Notes: generated by a model not told the origin, from the letters alone. A stretch of 64,000 nucleotides of DNA from Acanthosepion lycidas (GCA_963932145.1 OZ010613.1:40326581-40390580); one strand, 5' to 3'; shown: positions 1 through 12,720, counted from the first letter of the stretch. Numbers and translations are program-made.

Positions 1-259
1 AATACTTTTTATACAGTGTGTGGCAGAAATAATTTCCACATAAGACATTAGTGGCAATGGTGTCTTCATTTAGTTAATGTCTTACCATTATGTGGGATGC
101 ATTTCTACCATGCAAGAATCTACATCTTCAACAAATATATTATTTTTTTTTTTTTTTTTTAAAGACAGGATTTATGATCTCATATCGTGATTCACATCAA
201 TGACAAATATGTCTGGCAGTGGTTCTGGAATGTTATCAGAATTTTCCATAATACACTAC

Positions 260-345
<86 letters not shown>

Positions 346-939
346 TGAATGTAGACAGACATACACAAGTTGAGGCTTTCAAGAACAGAAACTAAAATAC
401 ATATGGAATGATTTTATTAAAAATTCCAGGAAATAATTTAAGTGACAAGAGAAAATTTTAATGACAAGAACATGATGGTGGCAGGTGAGTGGAGAGGAGG
501 GATGCCTGAAAATTCAGTGAATAGAATTTGGTGAGAGAGGTCAAGAAATAAGGAGAACAATCAACAAGAAGAGTTTTAAAAATGTTGAGTGATGAAAAAG
601 ATTGAAGAAAGAAATTAGAAAAAGAATGAAAATCTACCATTACATGCATGATCAGAGAAATATGTAGAGAGAAATTATCAAATGTATGATGTTTCTCAAT
701 TTATAATATTTAAGATATTTTTATTGATTTAATGAAACTGGGAAATACAATATTTTAAATACAAACTTGAGATTTGAGTATTTTGTCTTGAACAAAATTA
801 TAATGCACCACTCCAAAATAAGCAACCAAAATATAATTTATTTTTTAAACTGAACATCTTGTTAGACCTGTTAGATATCATTTGCAAAGACAAAGAGATA
901 AGCCTCATTAAAAATTAAAATTATGTTGCAAACAAAGAA
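1..939. other. A+T-rich intronic DNA without recognised gene
   Basis: Sequence consists of A+T-rich DNA with short homopolymer runs and one long dinucleotide tract listed separately. Both strands contain only very short reading frames without recognisable protein similarity. If AVL9 exon 2 lies outside the window, this is intron 1 of that gene. Confidence 0.5.
262..342. repeat. (TG)n(TA)n compound microsatellite
   Basis: About 40 bases of TG repeats pass directly into about 40 bases of TA repeats. The same TG-to-TA junction recurs at 36602-36674 and 57092-57180. Confidence 0.95.
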
Positions 940-1110
940 ATTATTATTATTTTTTTTTTTTTTTTTTTAATAATTTTACTCCAAGCAAGGCAATAATGCC
1001 ACTAGAACACAAGGGTTTACTGGAAGACTTTAGTGAGGGGAAAAGAACAGCTTTAAGGAAGACAGAAGATGCCATTTAAATGTTTGCAGATTATAGGGAA
1101 GCAACACATC
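940..1110 (-). mobile_element. LINE 3' tail fragment (family A)
   Basis: Read on the minus strand, the segment ends with a conserved 'ttgccttgcttggagtaaaa' motif followed by an A-run (a T-run at 948-968 on plus). The same tail closes the LINE copies at 3935-4335, 12385-12720, 29651-30565 and 51595-51725, the third of which carries recognisable reverse-transcriptase sequence. This copy holds only 3' non-coding sequence, as expected for a 5'-truncated LINE. Confidence 0.7.
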
Positions 1111-2029
1111 ATTGGCATTTCATTTGCCCAGGAAAATGAAATAAAAATATTCTGGGAGAATGGAATGATGAAGTTGTCTGAAAGATGGCACATAATAATG
1201 GAACAAAATAGTTCTATATATGTTGTTCCATAAAGTTAAATGTTGAAAATAATATGTCTTGCTTATTAAACTGCAGTAATTTTGGGATAACCCATTAATA
1301 TTATTGATATAGGTTTTCACTTTTTTTCTTCTATGTATCAAGAGTTCTATTCAAAATGCCAAATTTGTACAAAAAACAACTTTTGAAAGCCTAGCTGAAA
1401 AATAAAACTATTCAAATAAGATCAAATGTTATAGCCATTCTTTGCAACAAAAAAGTTTATTGCTTTTACACATCCCAGCAGAGAAGGAAAAAAAAAAAAA
1501 AAAAACAAAAAAAAAAAACTTAACCCCATGTAGTTACTGAAATTTTTTTGTTTTTTTATTTCTTTCCTGACTAAATTTATTTCTCAATTTCAGCAGTTTT
1601 TATGTTACTAGAATATTTTTCTGACACGCAATGAAATCCTTACAGTATTTAGTATCGTTTATGTTATTGCTAACATTTTTTGTTGAGATTTACAAACTCT
1701 ACATTTCATTCAATTTTACAGACCAACTGATGAAATATAAAAACTTAAAGATCAGCAGAAAACAATATTGCAATTTTATTAAATAAGTATTTATTTTAAG
1801 CAGTTTAAAATGGGAGTATTTTGTATATTAAATAATAAAACTTTTAATAAAAAAAAAAAAATGAAAATTTATTGTTGTAGAGTAGTTTTCACACTGGAGG
1901 CTTGTATTTCAATAAGTTGTCCTAAATTAGGTTCGACGTACAAAACGTTAGGAACTTGGAAATAAGAGTTAATGATGCAGCAATCTAGTTGTGATGGTTG
2001 GTACTTCAATGTCCGATAACGACTGACTC
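1111..2029. other. A+T-rich DNA, nothing recognised
   Basis: Poly-A tracts near 1490-1520 and 1848-1860 are the only structure. I see no splice-flanked coding segment and no repeat match to other parts of the window. Confidence 0.5.
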
Positions 2030-2225
2030 GCTCAACACCAGTGAGCCGAACTGGCGACCGCTACCACCACTTATGTGTGGGAGAGTCTATTAATAATAGA
2101 ATAGGTATGTCAGGTATAACAAAGCTACACACTCTAGTAAAACCAACTGTACTTTGTACCCTATACCGGTTTGCACTTCTCCCCAAAATTTGGTTTCGAT
2201 CAGTCAATGTATGGCTATTTTAGTG
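2030..2225 (-). repeat. Interspersed repeat P, copy 1
   Basis: The reverse complement of this segment matches 47640-47785: both carry a block reading 'agaagtgcaaa', then 'gtacagttggttttacta', then 'gtagct', and an upstream 'aaaatagycatacattga' block. The family is unclassified, and no terminal inverted repeats or A-tail were found. A 60-residue open frame here is not coding. Confidence 0.6.
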
Positions 2226-2742
2226 GGTGTGATGTACAGACTAACAGAAGTCACAAAATTTTATATATAGAAGACAAAATTTAAATACATATACTATCCC
2301 TACATATTCTAGCCTGTGGTCTCAAGCCTTAAGTGGTGATCTATCTATGAGAAGGACAATACAAAACCATGAGAAGGCATTGGGAAACTATTATCTTTTC
2401 CAAGAAATCACATCAATTCAAAAATAATGAATTAAAGAAATCTGCAGAGAACCTTGATTACCTATTTTGAAGGGATACAACATAAAATAATTAAAAACAT
2501 GATAGAGACTTTTTATTATTAATATTTGGTTTTAGTTATTTCAATGCAATAAAATATCCATATACCATTTCCTCAGTTGTTCTGGAAAAAGTTAACAGTG
2601 TTCTTAACCATTCAATTATATGATCGAATCAAAGCTTAAGCAGCTTAATTGTATTGGGATCAACCACTCGATTTTTTGTTATCGTTATTTCAATCTTTTG
2701 AATCATGTTTAATTGGCAGCATATAGAAATTTATTCCTCCTT

Positions 2743-2781
<39 letters not shown>

Positions 2782-3934
2782 CACCAATCCAATCTTTAAC
2801 AGAAATGGTTTCTTCTTCCACAAAACTAAAGTAAAAATACAACCAAAAAAGAAGCAACTGGAGCACCAATTCTCAGAATATTGATGATACATTACGTTTG
2901 TTAATTCCTAGGGCACAATAAATTTTCAGAATTATGCATCAGACAGTAAGCATTTCATTATTAATGAAGTTGTCTTGACACAACAATAAGGTCACTATTA
3001 AAAGCATTTCAAACAGCTGCTAGCCTCTACTTTTTTTGTCAGTTAAATCATCTGAAAGCATCATGGAATTGATAGGGGATAAAAGTCAATAAGCTAAACT
3101 GAAAGAAAGTCTGCCTGAATATTTCAAATGAGTCAATCAAACTGGGTCAAAATGACTTGACACTACTCACTGATATTGGCAAGGAAGTGAAATGGAATTT
3201 GCTAATATTATTATTTGCATGGCCAAAAGCAACATGGCTGTGATGATAATGTTACTAAAAAGTCTACTTAGATGAAGAACTGAATTCATAATATTAATGC
3301 AAAATGACAAAAAAAAAAAAAAGTCTTTATATGGGTACCTCCTTGGGGGGGGGGAATCAGCTTACCATGATGAAAACATGTTCCAAACATAATCAAAATA
3401 TTTGTTATTATTAAGAGGAAAGATCAAGGTATTTTTAAAATATTTAATTAAATGTTTTATTCTTTTTTATAATAGAACATTCGAAATTTTGATTAAAAAT
3501 CATATTTTTCTTGTGTCAGTGGATGTACAATATTTTGGCATAGCAAATTTTAGTGTATTTTTGTGGTGACAGACATATTAATTTGAAAATTGTTGCAAAA
3601 ATCAAATAATTAATCGAATTTTAATTAAATTTTTAGGACTTATTCACAAATGAATGAAATTATTTTAGAAATGTTTTTATTAGAAATTCTTAGTAAAATC
3701 TTTTTTTTTATATGCATTTTACTCCCTTAATTTATGAAAACTTGAGAAATTCAACATAATTTTAGTGACTATATTAGTTAAAAGTAAAAAACAATAAAAC
3801 TAAGACATTATTAAATTCGAGAATCTTTTAATTGCTTTTACAAGTAATATATTAAGGGCAATATCTTTTTTTCAAGCCTGCTTCTGTTTCCTAAGCAACT
3901 GGGGAACAAACTGTAGCTAATTTTCATTTAACAA
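2226..3934. other. A+T-rich DNA, nothing recognised
   Basis: Contains a poly-A tract at 2749-2780 and scattered short homopolymers, including a G-run near 3346. No gene, RNA or repeat copy could be supported. Confidence 0.5.
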
Positions 3935-4335
3935 CATTTCCAACACCAGAATTTCAGCCAAGCATAAACACATACTTCCTGGTGCCCTGACTACATGAAT
4001 TTAAGCATCTAGGTCCCATCCTTTTACTGGTGAAACAGCTAAATGCAACAGTCATTTCTACTCCAACAGTTTCTTTTCTCACACTTCCCACCTGTGGAAC
4101 TCCCTTCATTTACTAGCTTCCATGATAATTACAATCTTCAAAAATTTAAATGCAATATCAATCACCATCTACTTGAATCCCATACATCTTTTGTCCTTTC
4201 CTTAATCCTCCATATACTCGCTCCTTGTTCTTGCTCATTAATAACATTTTTCTGATATCCTTTCACTCTCTGTAACCTTCTGCATACTAATTGCTTCAGG
4301 TGAAATGATTAAAAACATAACACCAAACCAAACAA
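3935..4335 (+). mobile_element. 5'-truncated LINE 3' end (family A)
   Basis: In one frame the segment around 4075-4180 reads as the conserved C-terminal end of a LINE reverse-transcriptase ORF, in the region usually reading 'LWNSLP..CFP..YNLQ.FK..IN'; here 'NYNLQKFKCNINHHLLES' is visible. The 3' UTR ends near 4300 with the family tail '...gtgaaatgatta', then the A-rich tract. It is a dead 3' fragment. The A-rich array that follows appears to be its expanded poly-A tail. Confidence 0.75.
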
Positions 4336-4955
4336 CCAAAAAACAAAAACACAAAAAAAAAAAAAAAAAACAAAAAAAAACAAAAAAAAAACACAAAAAA
4401 ACACAAAAAACAAAAAAAAAAACACAAACAAAAAAAAAACACAAACAAAAAAAAAACACACAAACAAAAAAAACACACAAACAAAAAAAAAAACACACAA
4501 ACAAAAAAAAAACACACAAACAAAAAAAACACACAAACAAAAAAAACACACAAACAAAAAAAACACACAAACAAAAAAAACACACAAACAAAAAAAACAC
4601 ACAAACAAAAAAAACACACAAACAAAAAAAACACAAACAAAAAAAAAACACAAAAAAAAAAAACACAAACAAAAAAAAAACACAAACAAAAAAAAAACAC
4701 AAACAAAACACACAAAAAAACACACAAAAAAACACAAACAAAAAAAAACACAAACAAAAAAAAACACAAACAAAAAAAAACACAAACAAAAAAAACAAAA
4801 AAAACACAAACAAAAAAAACAAAAAACACAAACAAAAAACAAACAAACAAAAAAACAAACAAACAAAAAAACAAACAAAAAACAAAACAAAAAACAAAAA
4901 ACAAAACAAAAAACAAAAAAGCAACAAAAAAACAAACACACACAAAAAAAAAACA
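4336..4955 (+). repeat. 620-bp A/C-rich array grown from LINE poly-A tail
   Basis: The array is built from blocks of A7-A11 separated by 'cacaaac', 'cacacaaac' or 'caaac'. It contains no G until its right edge at 4921. Because it has no stops in several frames it yields long artificial open frames on both strands (Lys/Thr/Gln-rich on plus, Phe/Cys/Leu/Val-rich on minus). It begins exactly where the family A LINE tail should have poly-A. Confidence 0.9.
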
Positions 4956-5034
4956 GTTGAATTTCTGTAATGATTTTGGGCTATTAAACAAGATAAGTTT
5001 TACCTACAGTTATTATACAATTGTCACAAATAGT

Positions 5035-5513
5035 ATATGAAAGTGTTCAAAACTTGTTTTCCTATAGATGTAGGGTCATAGGTCTAGCCCACACACATTG
5101 CAAATCAGGGTTTCTTTGTCTGAAAACTCCATAAAAGAAACTTGATTTTCTAAAGTCAAATCAGCCTGAAGTAAATTCTGCATGAATTCTACTCTCAAGA
5201 TTAAGAATGTTACAAGTCATATCTCAAAGATACATTTCACTGTTACATGCCTTGCAACTGTTTTGATGGCATTCATTTTTAGTTGATTGTGAGCCTCATC
5301 CACTCAAGTCAGCTGAAGTGACATGATGGTACTGCTTCCCAAATGGAAAAGGGTATCGGTTCATGTAACCCCACTAAGATGACTATCATAGCCAACAAGA
5401 CATATAACCGATAGCTTAGTGAGGGTGTTAAGGAACAGAAAATTTAATGTGATCACAAGTGCTACTCATACCTATTATACATTGCCGATCAGGGTTTCCT
5501 CACCTGAATGATA

Positions 5514-5544
<31 letters not shown>

Positions 5545-5860
5545 GAAATAACCAGATTTTTTTCAGTAAACTTACTGCATCAGCTCCCATACACTATCCC
5601 TGGATATCAAAACATTAAACATGATCAGAATCTTGTAAGTCATACTTTAGATATATTTCCCTTCCAGGCCCAAACCTAAATTGAAATTGAATAAAATCAG
5701 GTTTGCAATAGATATGATAGCATGTATTCTATGTTAAGCCTCAACTACTCATATTGACTGAAGGGACATGATGAAACTACTTCCCAACTAGAAAAGAGTA
5801 TCAGTCCATATAACCCCACCCAGTTGACCATCACAGCCAATAAGACAGGCAGTTGATGAT
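5035..5860 (+). repeat. Diverged tandem duplication, unit about 385-446 bp
   Basis: Two head-to-tail copies are visible. The block 'atcagggtttc' occurs at about 5105 and 5489, and 'gccaayaagac' at 5391 and 5837. Between them both share a 'gggtatc.gt.catataacccca'-type block. Copy 2 is longer mainly because of a poly-A insertion at 5517-5544. A partial third match, 'aatcagggtttct', lies near 6034. The family is unclassified. Confidence 0.7.
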
Positions 5861-6564
5861 AAAAATATACTCAATTCTTTTTTCATATGTTAAATTGTTC
5901 ATTACTGTTTTTGGCACCATGTCAAACACTAAATATCAGTTTTTGACATAACTTCCCTTGTATTTATCAGAAAATCATGATCTAGACCTTTTTTCATAGG
6001 TTTTCTTTTGGGTGCTAAATCCATTTAGCTAATCAGGGTTTCTAGGCCTAAACCCCTATTTTTTAAATTATAAATACAAAAATTATGCTTTAATCTTCCT
6101 CTTAAATACAAATAACATTTGCACAGTTCCATAAGCGAGCTGAAGATCATTCAGCAGGCTCAAAAACCACAAATGTCCACTTGGCTTCTACCATGTGAGC
6201 AAAATATGCACTAACAAAATAGTTTTGTATGATGCTGGATCCAAACAAACATAACTATTCAGCAAAGATATTCTAGGAAACTTTTCCATTTACACAAAAA
6301 AAGAAAAAAAAGAAAAAGAAAAATAGAAGAAAAGAAAAAGAAAATTATATTCTAACAGTAAATACAGAAGTATGTAATCTATATGTAGAATAAAAATGAA
6401 AGAAAAATATTCCAATACTCAATATTTTTAACCATATCCTTTTAATCATTTTCTATCACAACTCCTTTTTATCTTTAATATGTAAATTGTGGACTACCAT
6501 GACTGGTTTTGAAAAAAAACAACAGACTAGTTTGCCTTTTCTATGGTTTTGATTTCAGTTGTCT
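5861..6564. other. A+T-rich DNA with partial third copy of preceding repeat
   Basis: Apart from the 'aatcagggtttct' block near 6034 and a purine-rich stretch at 6296-6345, nothing was recognised. Confidence 0.4.
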
Positions 6565-7350
6565 TCCTAGGCTGGTTGCCAAACAAGGCTATAAGGCACA
6601 ATTTACTCATAGCTAGGAATATTTATATATATTTACTCATAGCTAGGAATATTTATATATATTTACTCATAGCTAGGAATATTTATATATATTTACTCAT
6701 AGCTAGGAATATTTATATATATTTACTCATAGCTAGGAATATTTATATATATTTACTCATAGCTAGGAATATTTATATATATTTACTCATAGCTAGGAAT
6801 ATTTATATATATTTACTCATAGCTAGGAATATTTATATATATTTACTCATAGCTAGGAATATTTATATATATTTACTCATAGCTAGGAATATTTATATAT
6901 ATTTACTCATAGCTAGGAATATTTATATATATTTACTCATAGCTAGGAATATTTATATATATTTACTCATAGCTAGGAATATTTATATATATTTACTCAT
7001 AGCTAGGAATATTTATATATATTTACTCATAGCTAGGAATATTTATATATATTTACTCATAGCTAGGAATATTTATATATATTTACTCATAGCTAGGAAT
7101 ATTTATATATATTTACTCATAGCTAGGAATATTTATATATATTTACTCATAGCTAGGAATATTTATATATATTTACTCATAGCTAGGAATATTTATATAT
7201 ATTTACTCATAGCTAGGAATATTTATATATATTTACTCATAGCTAGGAATATTTATATATATTTACTCATAGCTAGGAATATTTATATATATTTACTCAT
7301 AGCTAGGAATATTTATATATATTTACTCATAGCTAGGAATATTTATATAT
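6565..7350 (-). repeat. 25 identical 30-bp tandem units in SINE-derived DNA
   Basis: Positions 6601-7350 hold exactly 25 copies of a 30-bp unit with no mismatch between copies. The unit begins 'atttactcatagctaggaat' and ends in a TA-rich decamer. Its core resembles the 'ttaacccatagctgggag' segment of the minus-oriented SINEs at 14340 and 29150. The left flank ('ctggttgccaa.caa.ggc.ata.ggc') matches SINE-associated DNA at 14837. The unit length is a multiple of three, so the array stays open in one frame for 288 codons. That is a by-product, not a gene. Confidence 0.9.
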
Positions 7351-8108
7351 TAAAAAAAAAATTGACAGTACAACTACTTGAAAAGGGAAAACAATACAAG
7401 ATGGTTTAGTTGTTACAGGTTACATGAGTCAAGAGTTAGCTACAGTCGAGATGAAAAAATTAAAGTCAGGGTTTTAAAAAGAAAACAAGAAACAGTGAAT
7501 ACAGAAGAGAAAAATATGCTAACCCATTCTGCAACTATTTGAAAACAAAAATATATATATATTATGGTATAAAAAATAAATAAAAAGATACAAAAACTAA
7601 ATAAAACTGATTTTATTAGTAATTTTCCAGAACACTAAATAGTGACAATAATAACCAACTGTGACATGACAAGTGTTGTTTATTATTCAGAGAATATAAA
7701 AAAAAATTTTAAAAATCAGTAACCCTTAACACCCACAATAAAAAGTAACTCCCCAAGAGGTTGTAGAGGGTGGGGGTAAAGAAATGGATAAAAAAAACAT
7801 CAACCTTTTCATTCCCAGTATTGTCTATGACAGGCAGCTTTGTTGACAGCAATGATAACAAACATTCAGCTGTATATGATCAAAATAAATAAAAAAACAG
7901 ATGTCATTTTCAGGACAATCAATATCCCAAAATCAATCACATAGAACAATTGTAGGTTATCAACTAAATAAACAAAAACTATTTTCCTTAGATTTTGATT
8001 GATTGATTGATACCGATTCAGTTTTTGATTATGCATTTCTGGTTAAATGAAAACAAAACATTACTTCCCAGGTCTTCAGTCAATGTTCAAACTCTGGAAA
8101 CAAAAAAA

Positions 8109-8146
<38 letters not shown>

Positions 8147-8969
8147 AAAGAATTCACAGACTGATTTTCGAAGCAGGATGATCCATCCCAACTTGGAAGA
8201 TCACTGAAAAACCACCTACTTTACTACAGCATTTGAGGATATACACCAATCAGTAGCTGGTGAATGAACCAACAAGATTAACATGTGTATTATCACACAG
8301 TACATATAGATTTTTTTTTTTCAGTAACTATGAACAAAAAATAATGACAATCCTAGCAGTAATCTCAAGCACCCAGAGTTAAAACAGAGTTACATATATC
8401 CAAGGAGTGTGATAGATGCTGCATCAACAAATATGTGATAATAAAACCAACAGTGATGAAGCTACTAATCAAAATAACTTATAGATTCATATATTTCAAT
8501 CAATGAAGAAAAAATACATCAACAATGATGAGAATCTTAGTTTGAACAATTTTCAGATTAATGATAATGACACAGCTGAAAAAGCTCAAATGCTCCAAAT
8601 GTTACAACAAAGTCTGAAGCCATTCAAAGTATCATCTAGAGTGGCCAACCATTTTGCTTTTTAATGTGTAGGTAGTCTAACAGTTATCACAGAAAGTGGA
8701 ATCTGCAATCAGGGTTCAAATTCAAGCCTCATCTGCTATAGTCACATAAACCAATAAAAATATTGCTTCAAATAGCAAGTGAATAAAGTAATCACTAGAT
8801 TAACTTCTCTTTTCAGTAGACTTGTATTAAACTGATAGAAAGTTTTATATAATATTCAACTTCACAGGAGATGAATATGTCTACAAACTGTGTATATATT
8901 AACTGCCCATAAAGGAGTGTCAGGGAATACAAGAATAAAAAGTAGCTGATTACCAAGAAATGAGATGAG

Positions 8970-9015
<46 letters not shown>

Positions 9016-9069
9016 GGAGCCAATATCACAAACTGAATGGAACATATTTAGGGGGGGGGGAAGTCGGTT
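7351..9069. other. A+T-rich DNA, nothing recognised
   Basis: Holds poly-A tracts at 8107-8144 and 8985-9014, a G-run near 9052 and scattered CA repeats. No coding or repeat-family match was found. Confidence 0.5.
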
Positions 9070-9454
9070 TAAGGCAATATCACATTGAAACACCAGTTCC
9101 TGTACAATCACCAAAGTTAAGCAATGTCGAATTTAGTCAGTACTTAGATGGGTGATCATTTTGGAATACCAGGTAGTGTAATGGATAATGGCTTGGAATC
9201 ATTAAATCGGAGAGTCATGTTCCAATTTCAGTTGAGTTTGTTATATTCACTTAAATGTGCAAATATCCTTCGAAATGGTATGAATCTACCTCGTCTTTCT
9301 CCAGCTATAGGTTGATTAGTAAAATTTGTATCACTAAATTATTATCACAAAAAAAATTTCTTATAATCTAAAAATATTTCCTGGCTTAAAATAACCTGCA
9401 ACGGGTTGATAAGCTGTAGAAAACAAATCAATTAAAAAAAAAAAAAAAAAAAAA
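9070..9454 (+). mobile_element. 5S rRNA/tRNA-headed SINE, full-length-like copy
   Basis: From 5' to 3' there are three parts. (1) A 5S rRNA-like head, including 'gttaagcaatgtcg' and 'agtacttagatgggtgatc', which correspond to the 5S internal promoter region. (2) A tRNA-like segment with 'tggataatggc' (A-box-like) and 'gttccaatttc' (B-box-like). (3) A body and a tail 'cttaaaataacctgcaacgg' followed by 'gttgataagc', then an A-run at 9433-9454. The copy is diverged but intact in layout. SINEs of this kind depend on a partner LINE for movement. Confidence 0.85.
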
Positions 9455-9999
9455 TTGTCTTCATTAACTGAAACCAAATTGATTTCACAATGAAATAATT
9501 ATAAAAACAAAGTAAAATTTATTTAAGAAAGATCAGATGATTATCACTGAAGACTGAATGACTGCTAAAAGTCAGAGTTAAATCTATCGACATTATATAT
9601 AAATGCTCACAAAGTAACACTATGAAAGGAAATCAGCATGTCAAGAAATAAGAATGTGAATTCTGTTTTCCATATTATAAGTAGGTTTTATTCAGGGCTT
9701 CATCTGATCATCCATGTTGGTAGGTTTTTCAACAACTTCAGCTAAGTCAGCTCTTCCACCTACCAACTTCTCACCAGTCTGCTTATCTCAATCTGATGGC
9801 TAGTATGAAATGGAGGCATCAGAACTAGCACCCCTTTCCAATCCCAAGCAAAACTTAAGACCAACACCCAGATATAACCTATTCCCAGTTTTGTTGTCAC
9901 TTGATCAGCAAAAGCCCTTCATCCACCCCTTTACTTACATGCTATGCTACAGTGAAAGTAGATGCTGCTTAGAAGATTGAACTTCAAAAGGAATTATGG

Positions 10000-10050
<51 letters not shown>

Positions 10051-10869
10051 GGCAGCATTTTCATCAAAGAAACTATTAGCACTTCAATAAGTAGCACATT
10101 TTACTAATACAAAACCAAACATGTCTATAGTTAAAACATTATTATTAAACCAAAAAACTTTAATGTAAATTATTTTCATTCAAACATATTTGATTGAAAT
10201 TAGCCAGTTTAATTTTTATTACATTTTCCTGGTTGTATAGAAGTAATTCTGCATCCAAATCAGACTTATATAAATAAACTGTCCAATGTTCATAATGTAT
10301 TTGTGTCTTCGATCATCACAAGTCATTATCAAGGACTTTAATGTTAACATAATAGAGAAAAGTTTCGATTAAATTCATCCTGGCATTTTTAGAAGCATTT
10401 ATTAAATGTACAGGTATGAAATGCAAGTGATGTTATGAATAGAATGATTTTTAATTATATGTAAATGACAGTTTTGTTTTTGTTCTTTTAAATATTAGTC
10501 TTCTGTTAGGAGTTACAAAATTTGACAGCAACAACCAAGATATAGTTTTTTTTTGTTTTTTGTTTTTTAAATGTAAACATTTTAAATTACCTTTTCTGAT
10601 GAAGAAAGATATTGCATTTAATTTGGGCTGTTTCTTTTGTAAAAGAATAGCTTCAATTATTTCAAGTTTTTTTTTTTTGCAAGTGCTATATAGTATTTTA
10701 ATATTAATGCCTCATACATGTCCAATATTAAATTATATTGTGGTCTTGTGCAATGTGTTGATCAATATGTGTATTACTGCTTTGACAAGTTGAATGCTCA
10801 CCACACAACACAACACTCTTGTAGCTTATATGACCAGTTTCACTAGAAACAAAGAAAAGAGTATTAAAC
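9455..10869. other. A+T-rich DNA with (TA)n tract
   Basis: A (TA)n microsatellite occupies about 10002-10046. The segment 9690-9960 is slightly less A+T-rich but shows no coding frame or family match. Nothing else was recognised. Confidence 0.45.
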
Positions 10870-11240
10870 TATAATATCTGTACTCCTGTATGGCAGGGAG
10901 TGCTGGATGATATCTGTTAAGATGAAGAGGAGACTTGAAGCAATGTGGTTTTACAGATTGATGCTGAGGATACTGTGAACTGAACATGTGAGTAACAATG
11001 AAGTTTTGGAGAAAATAGAAATGAAAAGGAAACTAATATTTAACATCAGTAAGAGACAGTTGAGGTTTCTGGTGCATATAATGAGGAAAGGGGGTTTGGA
11101 AAATCTGATGCTCACAGACAGATATAGGTTACATATGTAGGGCTTAAGAGAAATAACAAAGTTTATTAAGAGCTACAAGGGACAGGAAGTTAGGATTGCC
11201 TACATCCTGAGGGGTCACAGCACATAAAAAGATAAGTGGG
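10870..11240 (+). mobile_element. 5'-truncated LINE fragment (family B)
   Basis: In shifting frames the sequence reads as the C-terminal end of a LINE polyprotein of the endonuclease/reverse-transcriptase type: 'YGSECW' followed by 'KMKRRLEAMWFYRLMLRI', then 'KRQLRFLVHIMRKGGLENL'. The same end recurs at 28325-28722 (-), 36990-37440 (+), 40630-41055 (+) and 43265-43560 (-). Internal stops show that it is dead. Confidence 0.8.
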
Positions 11241-11783
11241 TTTTTTTTTTGTTTTTTTTTAATCAGTGTTGAAGATGTAAGCTCCCAAAGATCATGAGAT
11301 ATTTTTTATTTTTATTTTTTTTATTTATTTATTTTATTTATTTTTTTTTTTTACATAAAGGAGTTTTAAGGTACCATGATATTGGTAATGATTAGATTAG
11401 AGGTTTTTTTAAAAATTTACTTTGATAAATGATGATGTAGCTATTTATTTATTACAATCACTGAAATATGGGGGGGGCACCACACTTAGCATCACCAAAC
11501 ACTCATTAGTAAGGTTCTGTCTTTAAGTTATAAAGCTCTTCATAACCAAGTGATCAAAAGCACTTCAGATTAAACAACAGTTGCTTCTGCAAGGAGGGAT
11601 GCAGGTCTCAATCCTACCAAAGGGGGCAATTTTTTTTTTAATAACATTTCTCAAATGTTCAGACTGGTAGATGTAATAAAACACTGTTTAAAATAAATGG
11701 AAAATCTATTCAAATATAGGTATCCGCTAAAAACAATGTTTAAAGTAATAAGAATCTCTGATTAATAAATAAAAATTCATTTT

Positions 11784-11848
<65 letters not shown>

Positions 11849-11886
11849 TAACACTTAATTGCTTTCCCATTCAGTTAGAATAAATA

Positions 11887-11922
<36 letters not shown>

Positions 11923-12384
11923 ATTCTTTAAGCTTTGTTATATCTTTTCATTTCTGTTTCAAATTTAGATATGCCTTTGACAGTTATTAGCCATTTCACA
12001 CAAGATGCCACTTAACATCATGAAAATTCTACACAAATGTCAGGATGAAATTGATAAATTTTTTTTTTATTTTTTTTTTTTATTTTATTTTCTTTACTGC
12101 TAACAAACATTCTTGATAATGGTTATTGATATTCAAAAGTACTTGAACAAAAACATTATGAACTTTTGACAGTTTCTTTAGAAATTTGATTTGGATGTGC
12201 AACTGATTATATACATATATACATACATATACACACAGGGACACATTGTAAGAAATCAAACCTTGTTGATCGATATATATCTCAATGTTTTAATAAATTC
12301 TTGCTGCCCAAGTACATTGGGTGCATTTTAGTATTTACTGTGTATACCGTCTTTTTTCTGCAAATATTTTCATGGTAATTGTTC
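11241..12384. other. Homopolymer- and (TA)n-rich DNA
   Basis: T-rich runs at about 11305-11352, a G-run at 11470, (TA)n at about 11788-11845 and T-runs at 11892-11917 and 12060-12090. No gene was recognised. Confidence 0.5.
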
Positions 12385-12685
12385 TGATGAGCTGATCTTA
12401 GTGCCTCAACTACATGAATTTAAGTGTGCTACTAGATTGGCAACTAGGTCTCACTATTTTACTGTTGAATAAACTAGATGCAGCCATCAGTTCTATTTTT
12501 TTTCTTCCTATTTATTGCTTCCCTACAACCTACAATCTTCAAAAATTTAAATGCAACATCAATCACAATCTTCTGTCCTCCTGAATCATGTTCCTGTATT
12601 GTCCTTTTCCACCTCTCTTCCTCATTCTGTTTCACTCCCTGTATCCTAGTAGCATTATTGCCTTGCTTGGAATGAAATGATTTAA

Positions 12686-12720
<35 letters not shown>
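12385..12720 (+). mobile_element. 5'-truncated LINE 3' end (family A)
   Basis: Matches 3935-4335 over much of its length: 'ctacatgaatttaag', then 'tacaatcttcaaaaattta', then 'aatgcaacatcaatca', ending 'attgccttgcttggaatgaa' and 'atgattt' plus an A-run at 12685-12718. The frame around 12520-12570 retains the C-terminal reverse-transcriptase similarity only in part. Confidence 0.75.

Noticed and set aside
4238-4991. Long open frames on both strands (Phe/Cys/Val-rich, up to 235 residues on minus; Lys/Thr/Gln-rich, 221 residues on plus)
   Set aside because: They are translations of an A/C tandem array in several frames at once; a repeat without stops, not a gene.
6543-7409. 288-residue repetitive protein with a ten-residue repeat
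   Set aside because: The 30-bp unit is divisible by three and identical in all copies, with no upstream gene structure; an artefact of a minisatellite.
9080-9180. 5S rRNA gene
   Set aside because: Diverged from 5S and directly fused to a tRNA-like segment and SINE body; a SINE head, not a functional 5S gene.
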